Program-made: the position numbers and the translations under genes
In this document: piece after piece, positions 1 to 8,305 of the stretch
Numbering within the stretch: position 1 is the stretch's first letter
How the letters are laid out: each line of letters begins with the position of its first letter
Source of the DNA: an uncultured Sphingomonas sp.
GTDB lineage: Bacteria; Pseudomonadota; Alphaproteobacteria; Sphingomonadales; Sphingomonadaceae
Direction of reading: 5' to 3'
Length of the DNA stretch: 35,009 bases
NCBI RefSeq assembly: GCF_946477935.1
Contig: NZ_CAMLAC010000013.1
Coordinates: forward strand, 1 to 35,009
Notes under the pieces: model-generated
Told to the model about the DNA's origin: nothing
Database searches by the model: none
What the model saw: only the letters and a program-made list of their open reading frames with translations

Positions 1-146
1 GGAAACAGCCATGACCAACAGACATCGGTGACCGGATTGACGAACTTGCCGTGGCAGGTCGGTGCCGCTTCGGCTTTCGGCGAGAGAGCCACGCCGATCA
101 GGACGATTCCCACGAGGATCACAAGATTGTGGAGCAGGCGCGACAT
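1..146 (-). CDS. traU: TraU, conjugal transfer pilus assembly protein (5' end only)
   Basis: This is the first 48 codons of a gene that runs off the left edge; it is too short for the ORF track. The translation has an N-terminal hydrophobic signal segment ending near SPKAEAA, then CHGKFVNPVTDVCWSWLFP. That matches the characteristic start of mature TraU in F-type systems, a Cys followed by G-(R/K)-F-x-NP-(I/V)-TD-(I/V)-CW. TraU is a periplasmic, disulfide-rich protein needed for DNA transfer by F-type T4SS. The ATG overlaps the stop of the preceding gene as TGATG. An ATG one codon earlier (149) is also possible. Its place after traW matches the F order traC-trbI-traW-traU. Confidence 0.9.
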   Translation of the reverse strand, partial: MSRLLHNLVILVGIVLIGVALSPKAEAAPTCHGKFVNPVTDVCWSWLF

Positions 147-415
147 CATTCCGCTTCCCCGATCTGCTCGAGGAATGTCCGGTCGGCGCGTTGCTTCTTC
201 GCAATGTAGACCGTGGTGCAGACCAGGAGGGCCGCCAGCAGTGACGCGGCCGCGACCGCTGCGGGACGTCCGACGGCGCGATGCAAGGGACCGAAGAGGC
301 CGATAACGAGCACGCTTGAGAAGCAGAGCGTCTGCCAAGCCAGCCTGAGGCGACGCAGTCCGCGGGTCTCGGGGGCGGCCATCGGCGTCCGGAGCAGATC
401 GAACCAGAGCGGCAT
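146..415 (-). CDS. Small membrane protein between traW and traU
   Basis: An 89-aa protein whose start overlaps the traW stop (TGATG) and whose stop overlaps the traU start, so it is translationally coupled within the transfer operon. It has two hydrophobic stretches, roughly residues 29-46 and 52-71, separated by a short basic loop, and a charged C-terminus. It probably sits in the inner membrane. I do not recognise the family, and F itself has no gene in this position. Tight packing and the absence of a competing frame argue that it is real. A role as accessory factor for pilus assembly is inferred from position only. Confidence 0.7.
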   Translation of the reverse strand: MPLWFDLLRTPMAAPETRGLRRLRLAWQTLCFSSVLVIGLFGPLHRAVGRPAAVAAASLLAALLVCTTVYIAKKQRADRTFLEQIGEAE

Positions 416-1071
416 CAGCTCGCCCCCCCGGGCTTAACCACATGCTCGGTCACGCGCATGATGCGCCCGTCCTGGCGAACGACCGCCGGCGTGTGCTCGA
501 TGCCGAAGCGCGAGGTGAGCTTGCCCTCCTGATCGAAGTAGAACCGCCGCTTCCTGCTTGTCATCTCTTCAATCGGCGAGCCGCCGACGAATATGATCTT
601 TGCGGCTCGGTCATCGTAGCGACCCGTCGCCCAGGCAAGCTGGTCAGGGTTGTCCCCGTCGACAAATACGAGCGCCTGCTTGACCGCCACGAAGTCCAGC
701 GGGTTGAGCGTTTGACCGGCCGCGGCGATGAGATTGCCCTTTTGATCCCGGATGTCGCGTTCGAGCCGGACCGACGGATCATACTCCCAGGCGCGCGCAA
801 CCGATGCGGGTGAGAGACCGGCAACAGGAGTCGGCCGGCGCACCTTGGCCTCGACACGTTTGGCGAACATCGCGTTCGTGCGCGCAAGCTCGCCTGTCGC
901 TTCGGCTCGCTTGAGCCGCGCTTCGATCGTCGCCAGCAGGTCCGTCTCGATGACCGGGAAGCTTTGGGCCGCCTGGCCATAGTCCCGTGCTTCGGTGCGC
1001 ATCGCGCCCGTCACCACGATCGCCACGCCAAATAGCGCGACGCCTGCAGCGCTGGCGACAAGGCGGATCAC
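415..1071 (-). CDS. traW: TraW, F-type conjugation protein
   Basis: A periplasmic component of F-type T4SS that works with TraU and TrbC in pilus assembly. The protein of about 218 aa has an N-terminal hydrophobic signal segment, then a region with the WEYDPSVRLERDI stretch and the LNPLDFVAVKQALVFVDGDN segment, typical of TraW (a Tyr/Asp-rich motif followed by a thioredoxin-like predicted region). The C-terminal part contains RKRRFYFDQEGKLTSRFGIEHTPAVV, also typical. I chose the GTG at 1071 because it overlaps the upstream stop as GTGA and has GGGGAG in front; the ORF-track start at 1110 lies deep inside the upstream gene. Membership is clear from sequence and from gene order. Confidence 0.9.
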   Translation of the reverse strand: MIRLVASAAGVALFGVAIVVTGAMRTEARDYGQAAQSFPVIETDLLATIEARLKRAEATGELARTNAMFAKRVEAKVRRPTPVAGLSPASVARAWEYDPSVRLERDIRDQKGNLIAAAGQTLNPLDFVAVKQALVFVDGDNPDQLAWATGRYDDRAAKIIFVGGSPIEEMTSRKRRFYFDQEGKLTSRFGIEHTPAVVRQDGRIMRVTEHVVKPGGAS

Positions 1072-1604
1072 AGCACCGGCTCCCCGACGCCGACAATCTG
1101 CCGGCCGCACACCAGACCGATCTCGGCATAGCGGCTGTCGAAGCCGTCACGATGCGGAGACCCTGCAAAGAAGCACCCCGGCGGAATCTGGCCGACCGCC
1201 CCCGGTGTGAGGGGATCGCCCGCCTTGGTCCTCGCCTTCATGCGCGCGACCGGCTCGCCGTTGATCGTCACGAGCTGCCCGGAGTGGCCGACGATGTCTC
1301 CCGGCACACCATAGACGATCTTACCGAACATCTGCGGCTTCGGTCCGAAATGGCGGCTGAGAAGCTCGGAGCGCGGAGGATCGAAGAACACATGCTCCCC
1401 CCTCTCAGGCAAAGCGTGGCGGCGGATCAGGAAGGCCCAGTTGGGCAAGGAGTCGGTCGTGTTGATGAGCAACACATGGCTGTCCCGCCAGCTGCCTATC
1501 GCACTCAGCCCGATCGAGCAGGCGACCGCGATGCCGAGCAGCGCCCAAAGCCGCTTGCGCGGTCGCCACCGAAGCGGTGGGACCTCACGGACGGGGGCTA
1601 CCAT
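1068..1604 (-). CDS. S26-family signal peptidase, TraF type
   Basis: A membrane-anchored serine protease of about 178 aa. One transmembrane helix (residues 19-38) is followed by the catalytic Ser in INTTDSLPNW (Ser52) and the general-base Lys in MFGKIVYGVPGDIV (Lys95), which matches the K-R-V-x-G-x-PGD box of LepB/TraF peptidases. In RP4-type systems such a peptidase processes the pilin. In sphingomonad F-type clusters the gene sits between trbI and traW, a place where plasmid F has none. A role in trimming TraA pilin or another secreted Tra protein is therefore plausible but inferred. The start at 1604 (ATG after GGAGGG) is preferred over 1724, and it overlaps the end of trbI by 20 bp. Confidence 0.87.
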   Translation of the reverse strand: MVAPVREVPPLRWRPRKRLWALLGIAVACSIGLSAIGSWRDSHVLLINTTDSLPNWAFLIRRHALPERGEHVFFDPPRSELLSRHFGPKPQMFGKIVYGVPGDIVGHSGQLVTINGEPVARMKARTKAGDPLTPGAVGQIPPGCFFAGSPHRDGFDSRYAEIGLVCGRQIVGVGEPVL

Positions 1605-2250
1605 CGGGCCCTCCGAAGGTCGATACTGTTGCGCCCTGCCCGGCCCGCTCGCTTGGCGCCAACGTGGCTGAAGGCACGGGTGCAGCCGGCGGAACAAGCT
1701 GCTGAGCCGCGCCGATCGGATCAATCAAACTCGGCTGGGCGGGGCGTGCCGCCAGCGCAGCCTGCGCGGCTGCCAGTTCCTGCATGCGCTGCAGCTCCTC
1801 GACGGAGGCGCGCTTCGGCACCGGCACACCGGACGCAAACACAGCTGCCTTCAGGCTGTCGGTGATATCCGGCACATTCTTGGTCAGCACCGCCTCGCCG
1901 ACGAGCACCACCTGCCCGCGCGTGCTTCGTCGCTGCAGCTCCTTGTCGAGCGATGCCATAAAGGCCCGCATCTCGGCCTGCACCCGGTCTGGCGGCGACC
2001 CGGAGAAGCGTTGCGCCTCGACATAATCGCCGACAAGGGCGGACAGGCGCGCTGCCACGAGAGGCTCCTTCTCTGCCGAGGTAAGCGCGCGCGTGACCCA
2101 CATGCCCCATATGATCGCGGCGAAGAGCGCGACTCCCGCGAGGATCTGGCGTCGGCTGAAGCCTGCGAAGGCCGCTTTACGTGCTGTGGGGGCGGCCGCT
2201 CCTGCGCTTGCCGGCGCCGGCGGAAGGTCGAGTTCGGTCTGTTCAGCCAC
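1585..2250 (-). CDS. trbI: TrbI, F-type conjugation protein
   Basis: An inner-membrane protein of about 221 aa with a single N-terminal transmembrane helix (QILAGVALFAAIIWGMWVTRAL) and a periplasmic domain. That domain contains QVVLVGEAVLTKNVPDITDSL and a following Val-Pro segment, as in TrbI_Ftype proteins, where it may affect pilus retraction or processing. The tail is long, Ala/Pro-rich and probably disordered. The start is uncertain. The track uses GTG at 2271, but a GTG at 2250 has AGGGAG upstream and gives a cleaner N-terminus (MAEQTELDL). Both overlap the preceding small membrane protein. The position after traC and before traW fits the F order. Confidence 0.85.
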   Translation of the reverse strand: MAEQTELDLPPAPASAGAAAPTARKAAFAGFSRRQILAGVALFAAIIWGMWVTRALTSAEKEPLVAARLSALVGDYVEAQRFSGSPPDRVQAEMRAFMASLDKELQRRSTRGQVVLVGEAVLTKNVPDITDSLKAAVFASGVPVPKRASVEELQRMQELAAAQAALAARPAQPSLIDPIGAAQQLVPPAAPVPSATLAPSERAGQGATVSTFGGPDGSPRP

Positions 2251-2605
2251 GGCGACCGACTCCCTCACCACGATGACGGGGCAGAAGCTTATCCCGTCGC
2301 AGGAGGATGATCGCGCTCGAGAGGATCACATGCGCGACGGCGAACGTGTGCTGGAAGGCGGCCGTGCGAGCCACGTCCGCACCCACATAACGGCTTGTGA
2401 AATTGTGAAGCTGATGAACGAGACCGTCGAACGACAGGTCTCCCAGGAGCAGGAAGAACAGGAAGAACAGGCCCCATGTGATCAGCAGCGTCGAAACCAC
2501 GACGCCCAACCCGTGAAGCATGAAGTGGAGGACAGCGCGCCAAGGCAAGGCGCGAGCGCTCCGCTCGTCGTCAGCAATCCGCACCTTGTCGATGATCGTC
2601 GCCAT
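2243..2605 (-). CDS. Small two-helix membrane protein between traC and trbI
   Basis: A 120-aa protein starting 4 bp after the traC stop, at an ATG preceded by GGAGTAGGATC. There are two hydrophobic segments: a long one at about residues 27-56 (LHGLGVVVSTLLITWGLFFLFFLLLG) and one near residues 84-104. The tail is basic (RRDKLLPRHRGEG). It is likely an integral inner-membrane protein. I do not recognise a named family and F has no clear equivalent here. Tight coupling to traC and trbI suggests it belongs to the transfer apparatus; its precise role cannot be read from the sequence. Confidence 0.75.
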   Translation of the reverse strand: MATIIDKVRIADDERSARALPWRAVLHFMLHGLGVVVSTLLITWGLFFLFFLLLGDLSFDGLVHQLHNFTSRYVGADVARTAAFQHTFAVAHVILSSAIILLRRDKLLPRHRGEGVGRRG

Positions 2606-2609
2606 GATC

Positions 2610-5201
2610 CTACTCCGCGGCCATCGCAATCTCGCTCAATTGATCGAGATTGCTGGTCCATTTCTCTGGGTTGTCGGGGAACGCGATGCGCTCGATCGCC
2701 TCGTCGATGCTCAGGCCCTCGGCGATCAGGCCGTCAATCGCGGCGAAGGTCTTGGGGCTGGAGGAGAAGAGCGTCGCCGAATAGGGATCGAGGACGAGCC
2801 GCCCGACCGCGAGCGTGTCGGGACCCTTGATCATGATGTCGGAGTATTCGAATCCGTTTCGCTTGAGCGAGCGGAGCAAGGCGTCGGTGTAATCGTCCAT
2901 TTCGAAGCGATCGTGCTTCTTGAAGTCGGCGATCGTCTCCGGCTTCTGCTGCAGGATCACGAACCAGTCCGAGTTCTCGAGCGCAGCGATCGATCCGGCC
3001 GACTTGTAATAGTCGTTCAGCGATTGCGTGGCGGTCACGAGCGACGCGCCATATTTCCGGCACGTTCTGGCATAGGTTTCGATGAAGTCGGCCATCGCCC
3101 CACCGCGGAGCATCTGCCAGGCCTCGTCGAGGAGAAGCGCCTTTGGGATCGATCGATCGAGCTTGCGCATCATCTGCTGCGACATGAACATGATGGCGGT
3201 CAGCACGACGCTGCGGAGTTCCTCTCGAGCCGACAGGTCGGAGAGCTCGAACACCGTGAGCTGCGCTTTCAGTTCGAACGACACCTGGCCCTGGAAGAAC
3301 CGACCATAAGTTCCGGTCGACGAGAAAGGCCGCATCGCTATCGCGAGATTGGCAGCGAGCGGGTTGCCGGTCGCCTCGAGCGCTTCGATCACCAGATCGA
3401 TCGAGCCTTCGCTGCCGTGAGCCTCCCAGACCTGGTTGACGGCGCCGTCGATCAGCCCGCGTTCCGTGTCGTCCAGCAGATTGATATGACGCGACATCTG
3501 ATTGATGATCGCCTTGAGCATCGCCATGCAGTCGAGGAGGTAGTCCTCATCCTCCGCGGCCTGCGCCTGATCGATCATGGAAAAAGGATTGAGGCAGAAC
3601 CCCGAGCTCATCGTGAATTCGACGAACGCCCCTCCCTGGAGCTTGGCGGAATGCTCGAACGACCGTCCATCATCGATGACGACCACCCTGGCACCGGCGC
3701 CGCAGAGCGATCCGCAAAGCTCCTGAAGGGCGACGGACTTGCCCGAGCCGGACTTGCCGAACACCGCCACATTGTGGTTGCCCGCTGCGTTCTCGAAAGG
3801 GCTCCAGAAAAACGGCTGCCCGCGCCGCCCGATCAGAAGCAGATGGGGCACCGCACCGCCCAGATATTCTCCCTGCAGGGGTGCAAGGTTGGCCGCGGTC
3901 GTCGTGAGCAGCGTGCGCATACGCTTCATGCGCTCCAGGTCTTTCGACAGGCCGTTGGCCATCGTCATCGGCATGGCGCAGAGCAGGCCCATCACCTGGA
4001 GGTAGCGGTCGTCGAGGAGGTCCCAGCCAGCGGCACGATAGATGGACTTCAGCACTCGCTCATGGCTGTCGCCCTTGCCCTTCGGTGAGAAGGACGTGAC
4101 GCTGAAGAACACCCGGACGAGCTTGCGACCCTGCCGGATCTCCTCATTGACGTGTCGCCACTCCTGAGACTGCTCGCGAAGTTGGGGCAGGAATTTCGAT
4201 GACTTGGAGTCCGCCAGGCTCGTCGTCCGCATAAATTTGTAGCTGGCTTTGTTGGTGGTGGCCTGTGCATCGGGAAAGTCGATGCAGAGGTTCGTGGCGA
4301 CGGGGCACGGCATGCGCAGCTTATCGGTGAACATGTCGCCTATCAGCCGCGCGACATCCCAAGGGGCCCAGCGGTTCGGGAGGTTGCGAACCGAGAAGGA
4401 TCGGACGTCGAAGACGTCGGGATAGATCTCGCCGATCTCGGGCGCGCCTTCGAGCGTTTTACCGGTGGGCCGGAAGCGCTCGGTGCGCAGCAGCATGCGG
4501 TCGGGCTCGACGTTCAGCTCTATGTCCCGCCGGATCGCCTGGTCGGCGATGGGATCGAGGGGATTATAGCTGACCGCATCCTCGCCCGCCGCGGTGGTCG
4601 GCGAGGTGATGTCGTCGATCCAGCTGATCAGCGCAACGGGGTCCATCTTGCGGGCCGAGACATTGATCGACTGAAGCGCCGAGATGATGCCTTCCATCAC
4701 CGAGACGATCTGTTCGACCGAAACGCTCGAGGATTCGGGCGTGGAGTATGAGATCGCCACACGGTGGTTGCGGAGGCAGAACGGGGCATCGGCAGAAAGC
4801 GATGCCCACACGCCATTTGTCAGGAAGTCGACGCGGTGTTTCGCCATGCGCTCGTAGACGCCGCGTGCCGAGTATCGCGGCAGATACCATCTCGAAAGGC
4901 GTTCTCCGACCCGCGGCGACATCCACTGATGAAACTGCAGGCATCCTGGCGCCGGAATGCCTTCCGAAAGAAACTGCGCGAGGATTTCCCCTGTGCGCTC
5001 GTCTGCGCCGACCAGCGGTGCCGCCTCGATCACGAACCCGCGTGACGCGCTGTTGTAGAAGATGCCGGTTTTCGGATCGTAGCTTCGATAGGGCAACCAA
5101 TGCGCGAGCATCGGAACTCCTAGGTCCGGCCGCTGCGTGTCCGGCCGTTTGCTGTCGCCGAAAACGCCGGCGAGAAGATCGTCGAAGAAGCCTTGACCCA
5201 T
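2610..5201 (-). CDS. traC: TraC, type IV secretion ATPase
   Basis: The VirB4-class ATPase of the F-type T4SS, which energises pilus assembly at the cytoplasmic face of the inner membrane. The protein of 863 aa is close to the usual family length. Walker A is GKSGSGKS (residues 482-489) and Walker B is ALLLDEAW (about 688-695). The downstream ATATQSLNDYYKS segment is also typical. The N-terminal TraC-type domain includes LAHWLPYRSYDPKTGIFYN. I start it at the ATG at 5201 (MGQGFFDDLLAG), preceded by GGAGGACAATTAAC and 1 bp from the traV stop, not at the 5294 start in the ORF track, which lies inside traV. A 522-aa ORF on the opposite strand is a shadow. Confidence 0.97.
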   Translation of the reverse strand: MGQGFFDDLLAGVFGDSKRPDTQRPDLGVPMLAHWLPYRSYDPKTGIFYNSASRGFVIEAAPLVGADERTGEILAQFLSEGIPAPGCLQFHQWMSPRVGERLSRWYLPRYSARGVYERMAKHRVDFLTNGVWASLSADAPFCLRNHRVAISYSTPESSSVSVEQIVSVMEGIISALQSINVSARKMDPVALISWIDDITSPTTAAGEDAVSYNPLDPIADQAIRRDIELNVEPDRMLLRTERFRPTGKTLEGAPEIGEIYPDVFDVRSFSVRNLPNRWAPWDVARLIGDMFTDKLRMPCPVATNLCIDFPDAQATTNKASYKFMRTTSLADSKSSKFLPQLREQSQEWRHVNEEIRQGRKLVRVFFSVTSFSPKGKGDSHERVLKSIYRAAGWDLLDDRYLQVMGLLCAMPMTMANGLSKDLERMKRMRTLLTTTAANLAPLQGEYLGGAVPHLLLIGRRGQPFFWSPFENAAGNHNVAVFGKSGSGKSVALQELCGSLCGAGARVVVIDDGRSFEHSAKLQGGAFVEFTMSSGFCLNPFSMIDQAQAAEDEDYLLDCMAMLKAIINQMSRHINLLDDTERGLIDGAVNQVWEAHGSEGSIDLVIEALEATGNPLAANLAIAMRPFSSTGTYGRFFQGQVSFELKAQLTVFELSDLSAREELRSVVLTAIMFMSQQMMRKLDRSIPKALLLDEAWQMLRGGAMADFIETYARTCRKYGASLVTATQSLNDYYKSAGSIAALENSDWFVILQQKPETIADFKKHDRFEMDDYTDALLRSLKRNGFEYSDIMIKGPDTLAVGRLVLDPYSATLFSSSPKTFAAIDGLIAEGLSIDEAIERIAFPDNPEKWTSNLDQLSEIAMAAE

Positions 5202-5202
5202 G

Positions 5203-6111
5203 TTAATTGTCCTCCGGTCCGGTGCCGGGAAAGCCGGGGGCTTTAACCGTCGGCTTCGGGGGCGGCGGCGAGCTGGCGGGCGCGGGCGGCTCATCTCCGG
5301 CGGCGGTCGCTATGGCGGCGTTAGCCGGAGGTGCCTGATTCTCCAGGCGCCCCGCTACGCCAACTTTGTCCCTGTCGAGGTCACCGCTCACCTTGGGCGC
5401 GATGGCCGCCGGCTTCGGCCCTGCCGCGCCCCCGGCGCCAGGCGCGGGTGGCGGCGTGCGGCCCGCCTTGGGGACTAGGCGAGCCGCAACCTCGGATTTG
5501 ATGGCTGCCACCGGGTCCACAGCGCGAGCGCGCGCGGCCGCGACGGCAGCGGGATCGGGAAGGTCCGGATCGACTGCAAACGCAACGCCTCCGTGATCAG
5601 CGCGGTCAACCGCATCGGCGAGCGATTCCGCGGGCACCGGTGCTCGCGACGCATTTCGATCGGGCAAGCTTGTCGAGGTGGCCACCACCTCTTGGTGCCA
5701 TTCGCCTCGCTGGACCACCGCGTGCACGGCGCTTGCTTCATGTAGCCGCCCCCTATCATCTATGTACGGCTGGAAGACGATGCGGAGGACGCGCTCCTGG
5801 GTTCGCCGAGGATCAGCCTCGCCGAGCGGCAGCGGCTGAACGGTGGAAGCCTTCCGGGAAACGCTGGCCGTCGATACCTGAGCTCGGGAACCGCCCGCTG
5901 GCGACAATTCCGGACTGCCCGCGCTGTCCGCGATCATGGCGAGAGCGCGGTCATCGATCGATGACGAAGGCGCGCAGATGCCGTCGGGAGCGGAGCAAGA
6001 GAAGCTTCCCTTCACGTTCCCGCCGAAGGTCGTGCACCCGCTGAGCGCAGCCAGTCCGACGACGCCGATGAGAGCTCGTTTGCGAGCAGACCGTGGATCG
6101 TGCGCACTCAC
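5203..6111 (-). CDS. traV: TraV, outer-membrane lipoprotein of the T4SS core
   Basis: A lipoprotein (about 302 aa) with a basic N-terminus, a hydrophobic stretch and the lipobox LSGC; Cys26 is the predicted lipidated residue. Shortly after come further cysteines in GSFSCSAPDGICAP, the conserved TraV motif. In F-type systems TraV forms the outer-membrane core with TraK and TraB. The C-terminal half is rich in Ala and Pro (PPAPGAGGAAGPKPA, SSPPPPKP) and is much longer than in F TraV (171 aa in F, from memory). A GTG at 6111 overlaps the upstream stop as GTGA and is the likely start; an upstream in-frame start at 6132 is possible. Confidence 0.88.
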   Translation of the reverse strand: MSAHDPRSARKRALIGVVGLAALSGCTTFGGNVKGSFSCSAPDGICAPSSSIDDRALAMIADSAGSPELSPAGGSRAQVSTASVSRKASTVQPLPLGEADPRRTQERVLRIVFQPYIDDRGRLHEASAVHAVVQRGEWHQEVVATSTSLPDRNASRAPVPAESLADAVDRADHGGVAFAVDPDLPDPAAVAAARARAVDPVAAIKSEVAARLVPKAGRTPPPAPGAGGAAGPKPAAIAPKVSGDLDRDKVGVAGRLENQAPPANAAIATAAGDEPPAPASSPPPPKPTVKAPGFPGTGPEDN

Positions 6112-6989
6112 GACGTCGCACCCTTCAACCAAGCCTCGAGGAACTCTTTGGGCCGGTAACCCTCGATCACTTCTCCATCGCCGCGAACGATTATCGGCGT
6201 GCCGTTCAGGCCGTGCTTTCGTGCGAACTTCTCATTGGCATCAAGGCCCGCGGTATTGCACGGACTGGGTGCCTTGACGGGCTCGCCGGCGTATGCCGCG
6301 TGCAAGGCCTCTTCCTGGTTCTTGGAGCAGTAGACCCGGTCTGCGATGTCGCGGCTGCCGAGCACCGATATCGGCCGCTCGACAACCTTCACCTCCATGC
6401 TGCGCAGGACGTTGGTCAACGCCCGACAGTAGCCGCAGCGAAAGTCGGTAAAGACGGTGACCGTGTGCTTCGCGGACCGGTTGCCCCACACGATCGCGCC
6501 ATCGGCCGGCAAGCTCGCGAGATTCAGCGCCGCTGGCTTTGCTGGGGCGGTGACCTTTCTCGCGCCAACCGCCGCGCTGGAAATGCCCGCATCAGAGCTG
6601 CCGGCTTCATCGGCGGCGGCGTTGGCTTTCGCCGCCCCGCCGACCAGCATGTCCGGGTTGATCTCCAGAAGACGCGCGGCTGTCAGGTCCTGACGCGTTT
6701 CCATGTCATAGACCCGGCCGATGATCAGATAACGCGAGCCGTGGTTGACGTAGAATAGGTTCGAGCCTGCGGTGACCTCGCACAGGCCGTCGATCTTTTT
6801 GCAGTCGACCTTCGTAAGCTCGGTCTTGGGCAGCCGCGTTTTCAGCAGGTTCACGACCTGCGTTTCCTCGACTTTGGCCGCATCCGCCGCGAGCGCGATG
6901 CCGGCGATGCCGAGCGCCCCGATCGCCAGGATTGCAGGAGCGGAACGGGCGACGGCGCCAAGCCGTCGTATCCGATCAGTTACGGACAT
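6108..6989 (-). CDS. DsbC-type periplasmic thiol:disulfide isomerase
   Basis: An exported thioredoxin-fold protein (about 293 aa). It has a signal peptide ending near LAADAA, an N-terminal DsbC-like dimerisation part (LPKTELTKVDCKKIDGLCEVTAGSNLFYV), a linker, and a C-terminal thioredoxin domain with the active site FRCGYC (Cys185/Cys188) and the cis-Pro segment NGTPIIV. Such isomerases are common in F-type transfer clusters, where the disulfide-rich TraU and TraN type proteins need correct pairing. The ATG at 6989 follows GGAGGGTGTCT and overlaps the end of traB by 14 bp. I leave the symbol blank because dsbC and trbB are both used for such genes. Confidence 0.92.
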   Translation of the reverse strand: MSVTDRIRRLGAVARSAPAILAIGALGIAGIALAADAAKVEETQVVNLLKTRLPKTELTKVDCKKIDGLCEVTAGSNLFYVNHGSRYLIIGRVYDMETRQDLTAARLLEINPDMLVGGAAKANAAADEAGSSDAGISSAAVGARKVTAPAKPAALNLASLPADGAIVWGNRSAKHTVTVFTDFRCGYCRALTNVLRSMEVKVVERPISVLGSRDIADRVYCSKNQEEALHAAYAGEPVKAPSPCNTAGLDANEKFARKHGLNGTPIIVRGDGEVIEGYRPKEFLEAWLKGATS

Positions 6990-8304
6990 AGACACCCTCC
7001 AGGAAAACGATCTCAACGTCGACGCCCGTCGGCATCTCGATGACCGGTTGATATTGTTCGGCGCGCTCGATCAGGTATTTCGAGACATCCTTGCCGGCCT
7101 CGGCAGCGCCGCCGCCGAGCGCGCGCAAGCCAACGCTGCCCAGATTGGGGGTACGGTTTAAGCCGCCCTCTCCATTGTCGCTGATGGTCGCCAGCGGCTG
7201 ATTGAACGCCGAGTTCAGCGCATTGCCGCCGCCGCTGACTAACCCGGCGAGGAACGCCTGCATTGCAAGAGACCCCTCGCGGCTGACAACCCGACCGCGA
7301 ACGCCGGTCTTGCCGCCAAAAGCGATGAAGCCCTTGACCTCGGACACCGCGTAGCGGCCGCCCGGCTGCGGGCACGTCATCTTCTGAAGTTTGACGTAGA
7401 CCTTCTCGCTGGAGAGATCGCCGCGTGCCGCGCCGTTGATCAGGCACCCTTCGATCTTAGTCGTAAGAAGACGCCCGTTTTGATAAACCGAGCGCGCAGG
7501 TCCCGTGACACGGAGCACGACCGGCAGAGGGTCCGTCTGGCTGTTCACGCCGGCGCTCGCATCGACGCCGACGATGACCTTCGCGCTGGCGAAGCTGTTC
7601 GGCGGGAGGTAGTTGATGCTGTCGGTGAAGGTCGTGCTTCCCTTGGCGATCCTCGTCGCCGTACCGCCATCGGCAGTCTGGAAGCTCACCAGCTTGACCT
7701 CCGCCCCGCTACCGGCGGCGGACAATGCCCGCGTCGCGTCTGGACTGTCGGGTCGCTGATAGCTCTGCGTCCCGCTCGGTCCATACATCGCGCCGGGCCC
7801 CGGCGCTGGTGGCGTCGCCGCGCGGGCCGACGCCATGTCCCGTCGAAGCTGATCGTTCTCCTGCTGATAGGCTGACAGCACGCGTGCGCCGTCGGCCTGC
7901 ATTGCCTGATTCTGACCCTTGAGCAGCTCGACCTGCTGCGCGAGCTGGTCCATGCGCTGCTGCTGCCCGTTCACAGATTTCAGCTGGTTCTCGACCGACT
8001 GCATCTGATTTTCGGAGAGCGCCATCCACTCCTGCTGGTTGAGGTTCTTGTTGACCATGTCCTTGGTCGACACCTCGACCTTGGTAGCATCGTCCACGGA
8101 GGCGCCCGATCGGTCGCCATCGTCACCGAATATCCAAAAGGATGACGCGACGAGTCCCACTCCGGCGACGCCAGCCAGGAGCATCCGCTGCCGCTTCCGC
8201 ACGCTGTCGTTCGTGGCGAGGTCACTAGAGACGGGGGACACGCCCTCATCCGAGGTGCTGTCGAGTGGCGCGCGCTTGCGCCTCAGGAGATCGCTCAAAG
8301 CCAT
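6976..8304 (-). CDS. traB: TraB, T4SS core scaffold (VirB10-like)
   Basis: A 442-aa inner-membrane-anchored protein with one N-terminal helix (MLLAGVAGVGLVASSFWIFG). A predicted coiled coil rich in Gln and Glu follows (about residues 80-150). The C-terminal VirB10/TraB domain contains GCLINGAARGDLSSEKVYVKL, KGFIAFGGKTGVRGRVVSREG and the ending VDVEIVFLEGVYV. It bridges the inner and outer membranes together with TraV and TraK. The ATG has GGGAGGCAATGAC upstream and follows traK by 1 bp. Family and gene order agree fully. Confidence 0.95.
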   Translation of the reverse strand: MALSDLLRRKRAPLDSTSDEGVSPVSSDLATNDSVRKRQRMLLAGVAGVGLVASSFWIFGDDGDRSGASVDDATKVEVSTKDMVNKNLNQQEWMALSENQMQSVENQLKSVNGQQQRMDQLAQQVELLKGQNQAMQADGARVLSAYQQENDQLRRDMASARAATPPAPGPGAMYGPSGTQSYQRPDSPDATRALSAAGSGAEVKLVSFQTADGGTATRIAKGSTTFTDSINYLPPNSFASAKVIVGVDASAGVNSQTDPLPVVLRVTGPARSVYQNGRLLTTKIEGCLINGAARGDLSSEKVYVKLQKMTCPQPGGRYAVSEVKGFIAFGGKTGVRGRVVSREGSLAMQAFLAGLVSGGGNALNSAFNQPLATISDNGEGGLNRTPNLGSVGLRALGGGAAEAGKDVSKYLIERAEQYQPVIEMPTGVDVEIVFLEGVYVRN

Positions 8305-8305
8305 G

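Noticed and set aside
2520-4088. 522-aa plus-strand ORF
   Set aside because: It lies entirely opposite traC, which has clear Walker motifs and family signatures; the plus-strand protein is a charged, low-information shadow.
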